DNA of 64,000 bases from an uncultured Bacilli bacterium (GCA_934090685.1 CAKOJN010000001.1:1-64000); one strand, 5' to 3'. Positions 1 to 8,355 are shown, numbered from the stretch's first letter. Program-made: numbers and translations. The notes: generated by a model from the sequence alone, not told the origin.

Positions 1-16
1 TACATATTTTTTTATT

Positions 17-85
17 TTATTTTGCTCTTTTCATATAAGCATTTTTTGCTGCCTTTTGTTCAGCACTCTTTTTAGTAAAACCTTC
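17..85 (-). pseudogene. Partial copy of the RNase III gene 3' end
   Basis: Positions 1-85 repeat positions 463-547, the 3' end of rnc and its downstream sequence, with one mismatch (position 78). The fragment encodes the last residues of the dsRNA-binding domain (ending NAYMKRAK and TAA at 17-19). Upstream of it on the minus strand the sequence diverges completely. The two copies flank the small peptide/antisense locus at 136-457, so this is either the scar of an insertion that duplicated the gene end or one edge of a tandem duplication running off the window. Confidence 0.75.
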
Positions 86-135
86 ACAACGTTTTTTATT
101 AACGCGGAGTATTAAGTATAATTGATGAGTTTGCC

Positions 136-164
136 TTTACAACCAATTATAAATATGTTATTAT
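136..164 (+). promoter_or_regulatory. Promoter of the RNA convergent to the small peptide gene
   Basis: TTTACA at 136-141 and TATTAT at 159-164 are separated by exactly 17 bp, a good vegetative sigma-70 type match. It would start a transcript near 171 that runs toward the peptide gene and ends at the hairpin with its T-run at 245-280. Confidence 0.6.
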
Positions 165-170
165 GAATAC

Positions 171-280
171 ATCAAGGAAACTTGAATAAAATAAAAATGG
201 AACACTTGACTGTAGTATGTTGGGTGTCGCCAATAAGTTTGGGTTCACCTAAATCATTACTGAGTTAGGTGATTTTTCTT
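171..280 (+). ncRNA. Candidate antisense RNA of a type I toxin-like locus
   Basis: A promoter at 136-164 and a terminator hairpin at 245-280 define a transcript of about 110 nt with no ORF preceded by a ribosome binding site. It converges on the minus-strand peptide gene at 280-363 and would be complementary to the 3' part of that mRNA. Convergent, 3'-overlapping RNAs are the arrangement of TxpA/RatA and BsrE/SR5 type I systems. Its role as antitoxin is inference. Confidence 0.5.
245..280 (+). terminator. Intrinsic terminator of the convergent RNA
   Basis: TCACCTAA (245-252) pairs with TTAGGTGA (265-272), followed by a T-rich run at 273-280. The T-run lies on the plus-strand side only, so it serves the plus-strand RNA best. 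Confidence 0.7.
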
Positions 281-363
281 TATATTAATATTTTGAATAA
301 CAAGAATATTAAAAGGAAAATTATTATTATAAGAAAAAATATTAATATATCTTTCTTACTCAT
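280..363 (-). CDS. 27-residue hydrophobic peptide, type I toxin-like
   Basis: A short ORF starting at ATG 363-361 with a near-perfect Shine-Dalgarno AAAGGAGG (371-378) seven bases upstream. The product starts MSKKD and is then one continuous run of Ile, Leu and Phe with a Lys near the C-terminus, so it is a single membrane-spanning helix with charged ends. It has its own promoter (429-457), a convergent RNA on the other strand and an inverted repeat pairing the mRNA ends. This combination is typical of type I toxins of the Fst/TxpA/holin-like kind. I do not recognise an exact family; a leader or regulatory peptide is the alternative. Confidence 0.6.
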   Translation of the reverse strand: MSKKDILIFFLIIIIFLLIFLLFKILI

Positions 364-428
364 AATATCGCCTCCTTTCATAAAAATGAAATTTTGGCGA
401 TCACCCAACTGTCAAATGTTCCGCAAAG

Positions 429-457
429 ATTATAACAATAAAAAATATGTAAAGCAA
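429..457 (-). promoter_or_regulatory. Promoter of the small hydrophobic peptide gene
   Basis: On the minus strand TTGCTT (457-452) and a consensus TATAAT (434-429) are 17 bp apart. The predicted start near 422 falls exactly at the edge of the inverted-repeat arm 389-422. Confidence 0.65.
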
Positions 458-470
458 TACCTTACATATT
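441..470 (-). terminator. AT-rich hairpin after rnc
   Basis: AATATGTAA and TTACATATT arms (about 443-468) form a 9-bp hairpin followed by T's on both strands. It overlaps the -35 element of the peptide promoter. A weak bidirectional terminator is likely. Confidence 0.4.
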
Positions 471-478
471 TTTTTATT

Positions 479-1126
479 TTATTTTGCTCTTTTCATATAA
501 GCATTTTTTGCTGCCTTTTGTTCAGCACTCTTTTTAGTAGAACCTTCGCCTACTCCGAATACTAATCCATCAACCACAACCTCAACTTTAAAACTCTTTT
601 TATGAGCTGGACCGCTTTCCCCTATTAAATTATATGTGACACTTTTTTTAACTGTTTGGACAGATTCTTGTAATAAAGTTTTATAATCTTTTAAGAAGTC
701 ATCGTGAGATTCAATATGTGGAACTATTAAACTATTAAATATTTTTTTAACCGCAGATATTCCACTTTCTAAATAAACAACTGCCATTACTGCCTCAAAT
801 ACATCTGCGATGATAGTTTTATTAGGTTCATCTATTCCATTACCAAGTAATATGTAGTCTTTTAAATTAATTGATTTTGAATACTCAAATAATGCATTTT
901 CACATACATATAAACTTCTAAGTTTACTCATTTCACCTTCTTGTTTATCAGTAGTTCTAAATAAGTACTCACTACATACTATTTCAAGCACAGCGTCTCC
1001 TAAATATTCAAGTCTTTCATAACATGTCCCACCATGTTCATTAGAATAACTACTATGAGTTAATGCTTCTTTCAATAACTTTTCATCCTTTATAGTGACA
1101 CCATATTTATTAAATAAATTTTTCAT
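479..1126 (-). CDS. rnc: Ribonuclease III
   Basis: This is RNase III, the double-stranded RNA endonuclease that processes rRNA precursors and structured or antisense RNA duplexes. The 215-residue protein has the signature ERLEYLGDAVLE, with the catalytic acidic residues, in its N-terminal nuclease domain. A C-terminal dsRNA-binding domain follows (from about residue 150; GEGSTKKSAEQKAAKNA). The length is normal for the family. The start has a good ribosome binding site (GGAGAAATC before ATG). The usual partners acpP and smc are not next to it here. Its 3' end is partly duplicated at 1-85, next to a candidate antisense-regulated peptide whose duplex would be a natural substrate. Confidence 0.97.
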   Translation of the reverse strand: MKNLFNKYGVTIKDEKLLKEALTHSSYSNEHGGTCYERLEYLGDAVLEIVCSEYLFRTTDKQEGEMSKLRSLYVCENALFEYSKSINLKDYILLGNGIDEPNKTIIADVFEAVMAVVYLESGISAVKKIFNSLIVPHIESHDDFLKDYKTLLQESVQTVKKSVTYNLIGESGPAHKKSFKVEVVVDGLVFGVGEGSTKKSAEQKAAKNAYMKRAK

Positions 1127-1221
1127 GATTTCTCCTTAATTTAAATTTCTATGTGTTAAGTATATCATACTTTTTGGCATTTGTTATTTATTTTTATCAA
1201 ATAATATTATATAATATTTAT

Positions 1222-1443
1222 ATGACTAAGATATTAATTAAATTAATTCATTTATATCAGATAACACCACTTCATAGTCATTCTTGTTGTAGATTCACAC
1301 CTACATGTAGTGAATATATGAAACAGTGTCTAAAAATATATGGATTAAAAGGAATATTTAAAGGAATAAAAAGAATATTAAGGTGTCATCCTTTTGGAAA
1401 ATTTGGTTATGACCCTGTCATTACAGAAGGAGAAAAAATATGA
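1222..1443 (+). CDS. yidD: YidD-family membrane protein insertion efficiency factor
   Basis: A 73-residue YidD-type protein, thought to assist YidC/Oxa1-dependent membrane insertion at the inner face of the membrane. The motif [20 protein letters not shown] followed by [16 protein letters not shown] is diagnostic. The ATG at 1222 gives the family-typical N-terminus ([13 protein letters not shown]). An upstream in-frame ATG at 1153 would add an atypical extension. TTGTTA (1181-1186) and TATTAT (1205-1210) place transcription start only a few bases before the ATG and no Shine-Dalgarno is visible, so the mRNA may be leaderless. The stop TGA overlaps the ATG of the next gene (ATGA). Confidence 0.92.
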   Translation: MTKILIKLIHLYQITPLHSHSCCRFTPTCSEYMKQCLKIYGLKGIFKGIKRILRCHPFGKFGYDPVITEGEKI

Positions 1444-2303
1444 AAAAGAAATTAATTTGTTTATTATGTACATGTGTCACTATGCTCAGTGGATGTAACT
1501 TGAATGAGGATTTTAGTGATAAATATATTTATACTACATTTTATCCTATTGAATATGCTACTGAAATGCTTTATGGAAATAAAAGTAAAATCGCAAGTGT
1601 TTATCCTGATGATGCGACTAGTAGTTATGAAGTAACTAACAAAAAGAAAAAAATATATGCTAATGGTGAAATTTTCATATATTCAGGTATAGCTAAAGAA
1701 GCATATCTTGCTCGTGACTTATTGAACTCTAACTCTAATTTAAAATTAATAGATGCTACTAAAGGAATGGATAATAACTTAAATATAGTTAATATTTGGT
1801 TAGATCCATCAAACTATTTAATGCTATGTAGTAATATTAAATCAAGCTTAATTGATTATAATGATAATGTGTATGCTAAAGAAGAAATTGAAGAAAATTA
1901 TAAAACACTAAATGAAAAAGTATCTGAAATAGATGTTAAATTATATGATATTGGTAAGAATGGTAATTATGATACTATACTTAGTACTAGTGATGTATTT
2001 AATTACTTAACTAAATATAATATAAATGTTATATCAATAGATAAAAATAATGAAGCAATTGATAAAGCATATGCTGATGCTACTAAACTTATAAAATCAA
2101 AAGATATTGAATATATATATGTACTTGAAAATGAAGAATTAACTGAAACACAAGAAAAATATATATCATCTAATTCATTAACTAAAGTAGTTATAAATGA
2201 TATGTTTACTTTAAGTGATGAAGAAAGAAAAGATGAAAAAAATTATGTTATTTTAATGGATGAAATAATTGATAATTATAAAAAGGAATTATATAAAAAT
2301 TAA
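1440..2303 (+). CDS. ZnuA-like metal-binding lipoprotein, ligand residues degenerate
   Basis: A lipoprotein of 287 residues with a lipobox (LSGC, Cys 19) and the fold signatures of cluster 9 metal ABC transporter binding proteins: [20 protein letters not shown] near the N-terminus and [12 protein letters not shown] in the middle. In zinc/manganese binders the first motif is followed by a His in 'HxYE' and the second reads 'HxWLDP'. Here these positions are DATSSYE and VNIWLDP, so both expected His ligands are absent. It is translationally coupled to yidD by a 4-bp overlap, and no permease or ATPase gene is adjacent. It may bind another ligand or act in membrane protein biogenesis; the function is uncertain. 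Confidence 0.75.
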   Translation: MKKKLICLLCTCVTMLSGCNLNEDFSDKYIYTTFYPIEYATEMLYGNKSKIASVYPDDATSSYEVTNKKKKIYANGEIFIYSGIAKEAYLARDLLNSNSNLKLIDATKGMDNNLNIVNIWLDPSNYLMLCSNIKSSLIDYNDNVYAKEEIEENYKTLNEKVSEIDVKLYDIGKNGNYDTILSTSDVFNYLTKYNINVISIDKNNEAIDKAYADATKLIKSKDIEYIYVLENEELTETQEKYISSNSLTKVVINDMFTLSDEERKDEKNYVILMDEIIDNYKKELYKN

Positions 2304-2314
2304 TTCTTTTTTTG

Positions 2315-2343
2315 TTTACAAAATACTATTTAATTATTATAAT
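2315..2343 (+). promoter_or_regulatory. Promoter of the small gene at 2365
   Basis: TTTACA (2315-2320), a 17-bp spacer and consensus TATAAT (2338-2343). Transcription would start near 2350, just upstream of the AAGGAG ribosome binding site. Confidence 0.65.
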
Positions 2344-2364
2344 ATACCCAAAGGAGTGGATTCC

Positions 2365-2664
2365 ATGAGATGTGATAATATTTATCAAGGCAAATTAGTA
2401 GAAATATCCGAAATTGAAAGATATGTATTAGATGGTAAAGAAGTACCATTTTACAAACTTAATCTTATTAAATGGGGTTTATTTTATAAGGTTGGTAATA
2501 GTTATATTGATTTAGAAACACTCAAAGTATATAAACTTACTAAAACTGGTGGATTTAAGTTTCTCCAAGAAAGAAGTATTGATCCCAGAAGTTTATCTCT
2601 CTTAAATACAGACAAAAGTCACATTAGTTATAGACAAATTAAAAAGATATTAAAACAAAATTAA
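2365..2664 (+). CDS. Hypothetical protein of 99 residues
   Basis: I do not recognise this family. The start at 2365 is chosen because AAAGGAG lies a few bases upstream and a promoter ends at 2343; the longer frame beginning at 2269 would overlap the preceding gene without a ribosome site. The product begins MRCDNIYQGKLVEISEIERY, is mixed polar/hydrophobic, and has a basic C-terminal end (YRQIKKILKQN). There is no signal peptide or membrane helix. It is a monocistronic gene closed by a bidirectional terminator that contains its stop codon. Confidence 0.7.
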   Translation: MRCDNIYQGKLVEISEIERYVLDGKEVPFYKLNLIKWGLFYKVGNSYIDLETLKVYKLTKTGGFKFLQERSIDPRSLSLLNTDKSHISYRQIKKILKQN

Positions 2665-2673
2665 TATCTTTTT
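2641..2673. terminator. Bidirectional terminator between the 99-aa gene and ruvB
   Basis: AAAGATATTAA and TTAATATCTTT arms with A-run and T-run flanks form a symmetric hairpin serving the two convergent genes. It includes the stop codon of the plus-strand gene. Confidence 0.75.
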
Positions 2674-3683
2674 TAGTAGTCGAATAAACTTTGTTGATTA
2701 TTTATTTTAAATTCCTTATATGTTTTTTCTGTTATTACTCTTCCTCTTGAAGTTCTTTTAACATAGCCTTCTTGTAAAAGAAATGGTTCTATTACATCTT
2801 CTATAGTAGTTGCCTCTTCACCAATAGATGATGCAATAGACTCTATACCAACAGGTCCTCCATTAAATTTATTTATAATACTCATTAAGTATTCAATATC
2901 AGTACTATCAAGACCTGACTCATCTATTTTAAGTCTTTTTAGCGATGATTTAACAATATCTAAATCAATCACGCCATTGCCATCAACAAGTGCAAAATCA
3001 CTTACTCTTTTCAGTAATCTATTAGCAATTCTAGGTGTCTTTCTACTTCTTTTTGCTATTTCATATGCTGCATCATCATCTATTTCAAGACCTAGTACCC
3101 TAGCAGATCTTTTAACTATTTGACTTAACTCCTCATTAGTATAAAATTCAAGTTTAGATACAATACCAAATCTATCTCTTAAAGGAGCAGTTAAATCTCC
3201 CGCTCTTGTAGTCGCACCAACTAATGTAAATGGTGGTAAATCTATTTTAATATTTCTACTTTGTCCTTCCCCACCAATAATTATATCAAGTTTGAAGTCT
3301 TCCATCGCACTATATAATATTTCTTCTATATATCTAGGAATTCTATGTATTTCATCTATAAATAAAACATCATTAGGTTCAAGTGTAGAAAGTATTGCTG
3401 CTAAGTCACCGCTCTTTTCTATAGTAGGTCCACTTGCTGTTTTAATATTACTTCCAAGTTCATTTGCAATAATATGAGCAAGTGTTGTTTTTCCAAGACC
3501 TGGAGGACCATATAATAGAACATGATCAAGACTAGTTTCTCTCATTTTAGCAGCAGAAACAAAAACCTTAATGTTTTCTTTAACATCTGTTTGACCAATA
3601 TACTCATCAAATGAATCTGGTCTTATAGTCTTTTCAAAAGTATCCGCTTCTAATTCATGATTTGTAACTATTCTTTCGTCCAT
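2673..3683 (-). CDS. ruvB: Holliday junction branch-migration ATPase RuvB
   Basis: RuvB, the hexameric AAA+ motor that drives branch migration of Holliday junctions together with RuvA. The 336-residue protein has the N-terminal [11 protein letters not shown] motif, Walker [10 protein letters not shown], Walker B LFIDEIHR, the sensor region [18 protein letters not shown] and a C-terminal winged-helix ([33 protein letters not shown]). Its start overlaps the end of the HAD gene by 16 bp. The ruvA and ruvB genes are in one operon but separated by that HAD gene, an unusual insertion. Confidence 0.97.
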   Translation of the reverse strand: MDERIVTNHELEADTFEKTIRPDSFDEYIGQTDVKENIKVFVSAAKMRETSLDHVLLYGPPGLGKTTLAHIIANELGSNIKTASGPTIEKSGDLAAILSTLEPNDVLFIDEIHRIPRYIEEILYSAMEDFKLDIIIGGEGQSRNIKIDLPPFTLVGATTRAGDLTAPLRDRFGIVSKLEFYTNEELSQIVKRSARVLGLEIDDDAAYEIAKRSRKTPRIANRLLKRVSDFALVDGNGVIDLDIVKSSLKRLKIDESGLDSTDIEYLMSIINKFNGGPVGIESIASSIGEEATTIEDVIEPFLLQEGYVKRTSRGRVITEKTYKEFKINNQQSLFDY

Positions 3684-4252
3684 TTATAATTCTCCTTTAT
3701 GTATTTATATATATCAGACCAATTATCAAATCTAGTAAATCTCTTTTCATCATGATTGTATGCATTAGTAAACAATATTACATCTATTCCTGCTTCACTT
3801 ACTTCTTCACAATGACTTTCTTTATCATCAATAAATAGATTTACTTTAGATTCAATACATTCATCTACTTTAGAACCAGTATCTACATATATCTTATCAA
3901 ATTTAACATCTTCTTTTTTTAACCAATCTTCAGTTAATTTATATGGATCAGTTAAATATTTTGCCTTTCTAAATGTTATTATGACTATTTTACAACCTTC
4001 ATCATGTAGTTTATTAATAACTTCACGAGCATCTGGTTTGATAGTTGCACTACTCATAATGAATTCTAATCTATCTTTAAAGAATTGTCCTTTCATTTCA
4101 GGATTCCATCCCAACATATCGGTAAATTCATAAGCCTCTACATCTTTAACACCACTACCTCCTAGTACCTCTTTATCATACTTATCTGCTACTTCTATTA
4201 TTAGTTCATTAGTAGAACAAATAGTATCATCCATATCAATTCCTATTACCAT
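3668..4252 (-). CDS. HAD-superfamily 5'-nucleotidase-like phosphatase
   Basis: A 194-residue HAD phosphatase resembling 5'(3')-deoxyribonucleotidases (NT5C type). Motif [14 protein letters not shown] carries the nucleophile Asp and the acid/base Asp. Motif II lies in IVIITFRK and motif IV in [12 protein letters not shown] with the metal-binding Asp pair. It lies between ruvA and ruvB and overlaps the ruvB start by 16 bp, so it is co-translated with them. The likely substrate is a (deoxy)nucleotide monophosphate, inferred from family resemblance only. Confidence 0.8.
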   Translation of the reverse strand: MVIGIDMDDTICSTNELIIEVADKYDKEVLGGSGVKDVEAYEFTDMLGWNPEMKGQFFKDRLEFIMSSATIKPDAREVINKLHDEGCKIVIITFRKAKYLTDPYKLTEDWLKKEDVKFDKIYVDTGSKVDECIESKVNLFIDDKESHCEEVSEAGIDVILFTNAYNHDEKRFTRFDNWSDIYKYIKENYKWTKE

Positions 4253-4259
4253 AATAACC

Positions 4260-4811
4260 TCACTTCAATAATAATTTTAATGCTTCTTTTATTTGAACTT
4301 CTATATCCTGTGTCTTATCAACTTTAATAATAACATTTTTAATATCACTTGATTTATATCCTAAGGATTCCAATGCAAGAACTAGCTCATCACTATTATC
4401 AACTGATGCATTCTCACTCATAACAAGTTTTCCTTTTAAATCAAGGATTATTTGTCTTGCTACCTTCTCACCAATCTTAGGAAATTTTTTAAGATAAAGT
4501 ATATTCTCCCTATCTATTGCATCTATTATTCCATTAATAGAACCAGTTGCTAGTATCGGCATAGCCATCTTAGGACCAAGTCCTTTAACATTAATAAGTT
4601 TCAAGAATAAATCACGTTCATCTTCACTACTAAAACCATATAGAACATTTTCATCTTCTCTTACATGATTATATACGTATATTTTAGAAGTTTCTCCTTC
4701 TTTAAACTTATATGGATTAGGTGTATATATTTTATATCCAACACCACTACAATCCACAACTACATAGTTTAGTATTGTCTTACTAACAATACCATTTATA
4801 TAATCAAACAT
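4260..4811 (-). CDS. ruvA: Holliday junction DNA-binding protein RuvA
   Basis: RuvA binds four-way junctions and loads RuvB. The protein has 183 residues, somewhat shorter than the usual ~200. It has the N-terminal OB-fold (MFDYINGIV...YNHVREDENVLYGF), two helix-hairpin-helix motifs (LINVKGLGPKMAMPIL and LKKFPKIGEKVARQIILDLKGK) and a short C-terminal RuvB-contact domain (ALESLGYKSSDIKNVI). It ends in TGA, which supports UGA being a stop in this organism. The next gene starts eight bases downstream. Confidence 0.96.
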   Translation of the reverse strand: MFDYINGIVSKTILNYVVVDCSGVGYKIYTPNPYKFKEGETSKIYVYNHVREDENVLYGFSSEDERDLFLKLINVKGLGPKMAMPILATGSINGIIDAIDRENILYLKKFPKIGEKVARQIILDLKGKLVMSENASVDNSDELVLALESLGYKSSDIKNVIIKVDKTQDIEVQIKEALKLLLK

Positions 4812-4836
4812 AATATTACCTCACTTAAAAATTATA

Positions 4837-5445
4837 TCATACATTTGCTAATTCTTTATATTTTTTTGTTATTCTAAACATTGTATTTTCAACAAACTTT
4901 TTATCCTTATCTAAAAGTACAGCAATCTCAGCATTCTTAAGTCCTTTAAGTTTAAGATCTAATATATCACATTCCATCTTACTTAATTTCTTTTTAAGTT
5001 TATTTACAAGTTCCTCTTGCTCCTCTTCATCTATAAGTAATTTATTTGGTTCTTGAGACATATCTTTAAATATTTCATAATAATTAGTAGTAGACTCATT
5101 AAATAATTTATCTAACGAATATGAATTATTAAGTATTCTATTTTTTTGTCTAAATGTTAACCTTATTGCAGAAATAATATTGGTTCTAATACATGTACAA
5201 GCATATGTATAAAATAGTACTTCTTTGTTTTTATCAAATGTCTCTATCGCATGTAAAAGACCTATTAAGCCCTCTTGATATAGGTCAGATATTTCTATTC
5301 CAATAATGTTATATTCTTTTAAATATTCTTTTAAAATAGTTATAATGCAATTCTTATATTTGTTAATGACTAAATTAATTGCTTCTTCATTATTGTCATG
5401 ACATAGATAAATAAGTTCGTTATCATTTAATTCCTTATAATCCAT
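4837..5445 (-). CDS. Sigma-70 family factor, SigH-like
   Basis: A 202-residue alternative sigma factor. Region 2 is visible as ISDLYQEGLIGLLHAIETFD...FYTYACTCIRTNIISAIR, and region 4 as LSKMECDILDLKLKGLKNAEIAVLLDKDKKFVENTMFRITKKY. It has no region 1.1 or 3. It sits directly after rlmB, as sigH does in Bacillus (rlmB-yacP-sigH), so SigH orthology is plausible. In sporulating Firmicutes SigH drives the transition state and competence or sporulation entry. Other sporulation-derived genes occur in this window (SirA-, GerM-, GerE- and SpoIIIAH-like). Confidence 0.85.
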   Translation of the reverse strand: MDYKELNDNELIYLCHDNNEEAINLVINKYKNCIITILKEYLKEYNIIGIEISDLYQEGLIGLLHAIETFDKNKEVLFYTYACTCIRTNIISAIRLTFRQKNRILNNSYSLDKLFNESTTNYYEIFKDMSQEPNKLLIDEEEQEELVNKLKKKLSKMECDILDLKLKGLKNAEIAVLLDKDKKFVENTMFRITKKYKELANV

Positions 5446-5452
5446 AAAACAC

Positions 5453-6151
5453 CTATTTATATTTAACTATTTCATATATTAATATACCACTAGCGACAGA
5501 TGCATTTAATGAGTTAACTTTACCTTTCATAGGTATAGATATAATTTCATCACAACTATCTGAAACTATTTGTTTAAGTCCATGGCCCTCATTACCAATT
5601 ATTAAACATGTCTTACCACTATAATCTATAGTCCTATAGTCTTTACCTTTCATATCCGCACCATATATCCAATAGTTTAAATCTTTAAGTTTAGTAATAG
5701 TATTTCTAAGATTAACTACTTCACATATTTTAATATTTGATATCGCACCACTAGATGTTTTATAAACCGTACTATTAACCGTAACACTTCTTTTCTTAGG
5801 TATAATTATATAGTCAACACGAGCAGACTCACATGTCCTTATAATCGCACCAAAGTTATGTGGATCTTCTATTCTATCTAACATCACTACAAAGTTAGAA
5901 TTTGGATCATTTACTATATCATCAAGAGTATAATATTTAAAATCCTCTATATCAAGTGCAATACCTTGGTTAGTAGAACTTTGACACATCTTATCAAGCT
6001 TATTTTTATCTATATGAAACTTCTTAAGATTCTTTTTATCTATTAATGATAATATTTCTTCATCTTTATAATTATTATCAAGAAATACCTTATTGATTTT
6101 ATAATTACCTTTAAGTATCTCTATCGCTACATTCTTACCATATACTAGCAT
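5453..6151 (-). CDS. rlmB: 23S rRNA 2'-O-methyltransferase (TrmH/SpoU family)
   Basis: A SpoU-family RNA 2'-O-ribose methyltransferase of 232 residues, most like RlmB, which methylates G2251 of 23S rRNA. It has an N-terminal substrate-binding domain (MLVYGKNVAIEILK) and a trefoil-knot SPOUT domain with the three conserved motifs: MLDRIEDPHNFGAIIRTCES, CLIIGNEGHGL and IPMKGKVNSLNASVASGI. It lies seven bases upstream of the SigH-like gene, matching the Bacillus order. Confidence 0.93.
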   Translation of the reverse strand: MLVYGKNVAIEILKGNYKINKVFLDNNYKDEEILSLIDKKNLKKFHIDKNKLDKMCQSSTNQGIALDIEDFKYYTLDDIVNDPNSNFVVMLDRIEDPHNFGAIIRTCESARVDYIIIPKKRSVTVNSTVYKTSSGAISNIKICEVVNLRNTITKLKDLNYWIYGADMKGKDYRTIDYSGKTCLIIGNEGHGLKQIVSDSCDEIISIPMKGKVNSLNASVASGILIYEIVKYK

Positions 6152-6159
6152 AAACCCTC

Positions 6160-7047
6160 CTAATGCTTACTAACATACTTTTTAGCACTTAACGCTGCAA
6201 TCGCACCATCACTACATGCAGTTATTATTTGATATACATTCTTTTTAATAATATCTCCGCATGCATAAACACCATCAATACTTGTTTTCATATTATTATC
6301 TACTTCAATATATCCCTTATCATCTGTTATATCTAAATTATTTATAAATGATGTTTCAGCGCTGTATCCATAATATATAAATACTCCAGAACAGTTAATA
6401 ACATTACCATTATCTAACATAACTCCTGATATATTATTATCACCAATAAATTTACTTACTGATACACCTGTCATTATATTAATGTTTTTATTTTTTACTT
6501 CGCGAGCAAGTTCATCATCAGCAGATATTTCATTCTTAACTATAATTGTTATTTTACTTGCAAAATCACTTAAATAAAGTGCTTCTTCAAAGGCAGAGTT
6601 ACCTCCTCCTAAAACAACTAGTTCTTTATTTTTATATAAAGCCGCATCACATATAGCACAATAACTAATTCCTTTATTTTTATATTTTTCTTCATTAACT
6701 ATACTACTACTTTTAGGTTTTCTTCCTATTGCAAATATAATTGTTTTAGTTTTATATTCTCCTTTAGTTGTATATATAGTTTTATAATCATTATTAATTT
6801 TAACACTTGTTACAGTTTCTATTTTATATGGAATTTCCTCATTTCGTACATGCTCAAACATTTTAAGTGCAAGATCTATTCCACTAATAGAACCAACTCC
6901 AAGATAGTTTTCAACTATAGATATTTTGTTTAATAACCCACCAGGAGCACTACCATCAATTATAAGTGTGTTCATACCACTTCTCTTAGCATATAAAGCA
7001 GCACTCATCCCAGCAGGTCCCATTCCTACTATTACACAATCGTACAT
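6160..7047 (-). CDS. trxB: Thioredoxin-disulfide reductase (NAD(P)H, FAD)
   Basis: A low-molecular-weight thioredoxin reductase of 295 residues. It shows the N-terminal FAD-binding GMGPAGMSAALYAKRSG, the redox-active CAIC at about residues 130-133, the NAD(P)H-binding GGGNSAFEEALYLS and the C-terminal FAD motif GVYACGDI. It reduces thioredoxin for cytosolic thiol homeostasis and is co-oriented with lgt and rlmB with short gaps, suggesting one operon. Confidence 0.95.
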   Translation of the reverse strand: MYDCVIVGMGPAGMSAALYAKRSGMNTLIIDGSAPGGLLNKISIVENYLGVGSISGIDLALKMFEHVRNEEIPYKIETVTSVKINNDYKTIYTTKGEYKTKTIIFAIGRKPKSSSIVNEEKYKNKGISYCAICDAALYKNKELVVLGGGNSAFEEALYLSDFASKITIIVKNEISADDELAREVKNKNINIMTGVSVSKFIGDNNISGVMLDNGNVINCSGVFIYYGYSAETSFINNLDITDDKGYIEVDNNMKTSIDGVYACGDIIKKNVYQIITACSDGAIAALSAKKYVSKH

Positions 7048-7056
7048 ATTATCTCC

Positions 7057-7872
7057 TTAAAATCTAATTTCTTCTTTTAACGCAGCATTATATAAATTAT
7101 CTAATTTAGGTTTTTTATTTTGAATAATAGTTATTACAATCCCAACAATAATCATAATAACACTCATTACACATGCTATTTTAATACTTCCAAGCATTAA
7201 ACTATCAGTTCTAAATATCTCAATAAAGAATCTAGCAAGACCATACCATATTAAATAAAATGAAAGGATTTGTCCATCTTTAATATATCTCATTCTTCTT
7301 AGGAAAAGTGAAACTATAAATCCTATAAAACACCATATAGATTCAAAATAAAACATAGGTAAATGATAAGTACCATTTATATACATATTATCTATTATAA
7401 ATTGAGGTATTATCTTTAGATTAACAAGTGTTTTATATTCAACTGATATACCATATGCTTCACTATTAAAGAAATTACCCCATCTTCCAATTGCTTGAGA
7501 TAACAATAATGCTACCACTACTATATCAAGAACTTTAAGTGAATTAACTTTATATTTTTTACAATATAAAAGTATAGTTATAAGTCCAGCAATCGTACCA
7601 CCAGTTATTGCAAGACCACCATTCCATATCTTATATATTTCACTAAGATTATGAGAATAATAATCTAAATTAAATAATACATAATATAATCTCGCACCAA
7701 TAATACCAATTATTAAAGTCCAAAAAAGCATATTAAAAGTAAACTCTTTTTTAATATTAAGTCTTTCTCCTTCTCTAATAATCATAAAATATGATATAAG
7801 TACTGCAAGTGCTATTAAAGTACTATACCATCTAACTTCAAAATTACCAACGGTAAATATAACAGGTGACAT
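7057..7872 (-). CDS. lgt: Prolipoprotein diacylglyceryl transferase
   Basis: Lgt transfers a diacylglyceryl group from phosphatidylglycerol to the lipobox Cys of prelipoproteins in the membrane. The 271-residue protein has about seven hydrophobic helices, the family motif RWGNFFNSEAYG (Lgt signature) and the N-terminal VRWYSTLIALAVLISYF. The lipoprotein at 1440 would be a substrate. It is one base downstream of the YvlD-like gene, an association also found in Bacillus (yvlD-hprK-lgt). Confidence 0.97.
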   Translation of the reverse strand: MSPVIFTVGNFEVRWYSTLIALAVLISYFMIIREGERLNIKKEFTFNMLFWTLIIGIIGARLYYVLFNLDYYSHNLSEIYKIWNGGLAITGGTIAGLITILLYCKKYKVNSLKVLDIVVVALLLSQAIGRWGNFFNSEAYGISVEYKTLVNLKIIPQFIIDNMYINGTYHLPMFYFESIWCFIGFIVSLFLRRMRYIKDGQILSFYLIWYGLARFFIEIFRTDSLMLGSIKIACVMSVIMIIVGIVITIIQNKKPKLDNLYNAALKEEIRF

Positions 7873-7873
7873 A

Positions 7874-8287
7874 TTATTTTCCTCCTATATTATTAGTAAT
7901 AAAACTATCTAAAAACATTTTCATACCACTTATAAATATTGCTATTATAAAAGTTGAAAAGAAACCACTTATTTCAAATGAACTGCCCATTAAAATATCA
8001 CAGATTTTTAATATAATCATATTAACTATAGGATATGCAATTCCAAATGACAATACACTAAGCGGTAAAGTCCAATATATTAATATAGGTTTAATAGTAT
8101 AATTTAAAGCACTTAATACTAGCGCAGCAATTAATGCATATAGAAAATTCTCCACATAAATATTTTTAAATAAAGAGTTTGCAAGCATTAAAACAATCGC
8201 ATATACAACAAGACTTACTATAAAAGTAGTAAGATCAGTTTTACCATCCATTTTCTTATCAATTTTATATAACTTTCCTTTACTCAT
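7874..8287 (-). CDS. YvlD/phage holin IV-like four-helix membrane protein
   Basis: A 137-residue integral membrane protein with four hydrophobic segments. It contains the YvlD/'phage holin family 4' pattern, with the conserved NYTIKPILIYWTLPLSVLSFGIAYPIVNMIIL core. The molecular role is unknown; in Bacillus YvlD belongs to an envelope-stress operon near lgt. It is tightly coupled to lgt here. Confidence 0.8.
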   Translation of the reverse strand: MSKGKLYKIDKKMDGKTDLTTFIVSLVVYAIVLMLANSLFKNIYVENFLYALIAALVLSALNYTIKPILIYWTLPLSVLSFGIAYPIVNMIILKICDILMGSSFEISGFFSTFIIAIFISGMKMFLDSFITNNIGGK

Positions 8288-8324
8288 TTTTCTTCACCAT
8301 AATAATTATAATATAATTTCATCA

Positions 8325-8355
8325 AAAATAAAAGACAATATATAACTACATTGTC
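8325..8355 (-). terminator. Terminator after the coiled-coil gene
   Basis: GACAAT and ATTGTC arms (8350-8355 and 8334-8339) followed on the minus strand by TTTTATTTTT. The stop codon of the gene is in the loop. Confidence 0.65.

Larger units (their letters stand above)
199..422. repeat. Imperfect inverted repeat flanking the small peptide gene
   Basis: The arm at 199-240 (GGAACA, TTGAC, TTGGGTG, CGCCAA in order) recurs as the reverse complement at 389-422, with an insertion of a few bases in the left arm. The right arm coincides with the predicted 5' end of the peptide mRNA, and the left arm lies beyond its 3' end. A read-through mRNA could therefore fold its 5' and 3' ends together, a behaviour known for several type I toxin mRNAs. 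Confidence 0.7.

Noticed and set aside
269..565. 98-codon plus-strand ORF overlapping the rnc end
   Set aside because: No ribosome site; it runs antisense through the small peptide gene and the rnc 3' end, and its composition is that of AT-rich non-coding sequence.
1153..1221. N-terminal extension of YidD from the first ATG
   Set aside because: The extension contains the likely promoter of yidD and has no ribosome site; the family N-terminus starts at 1222.
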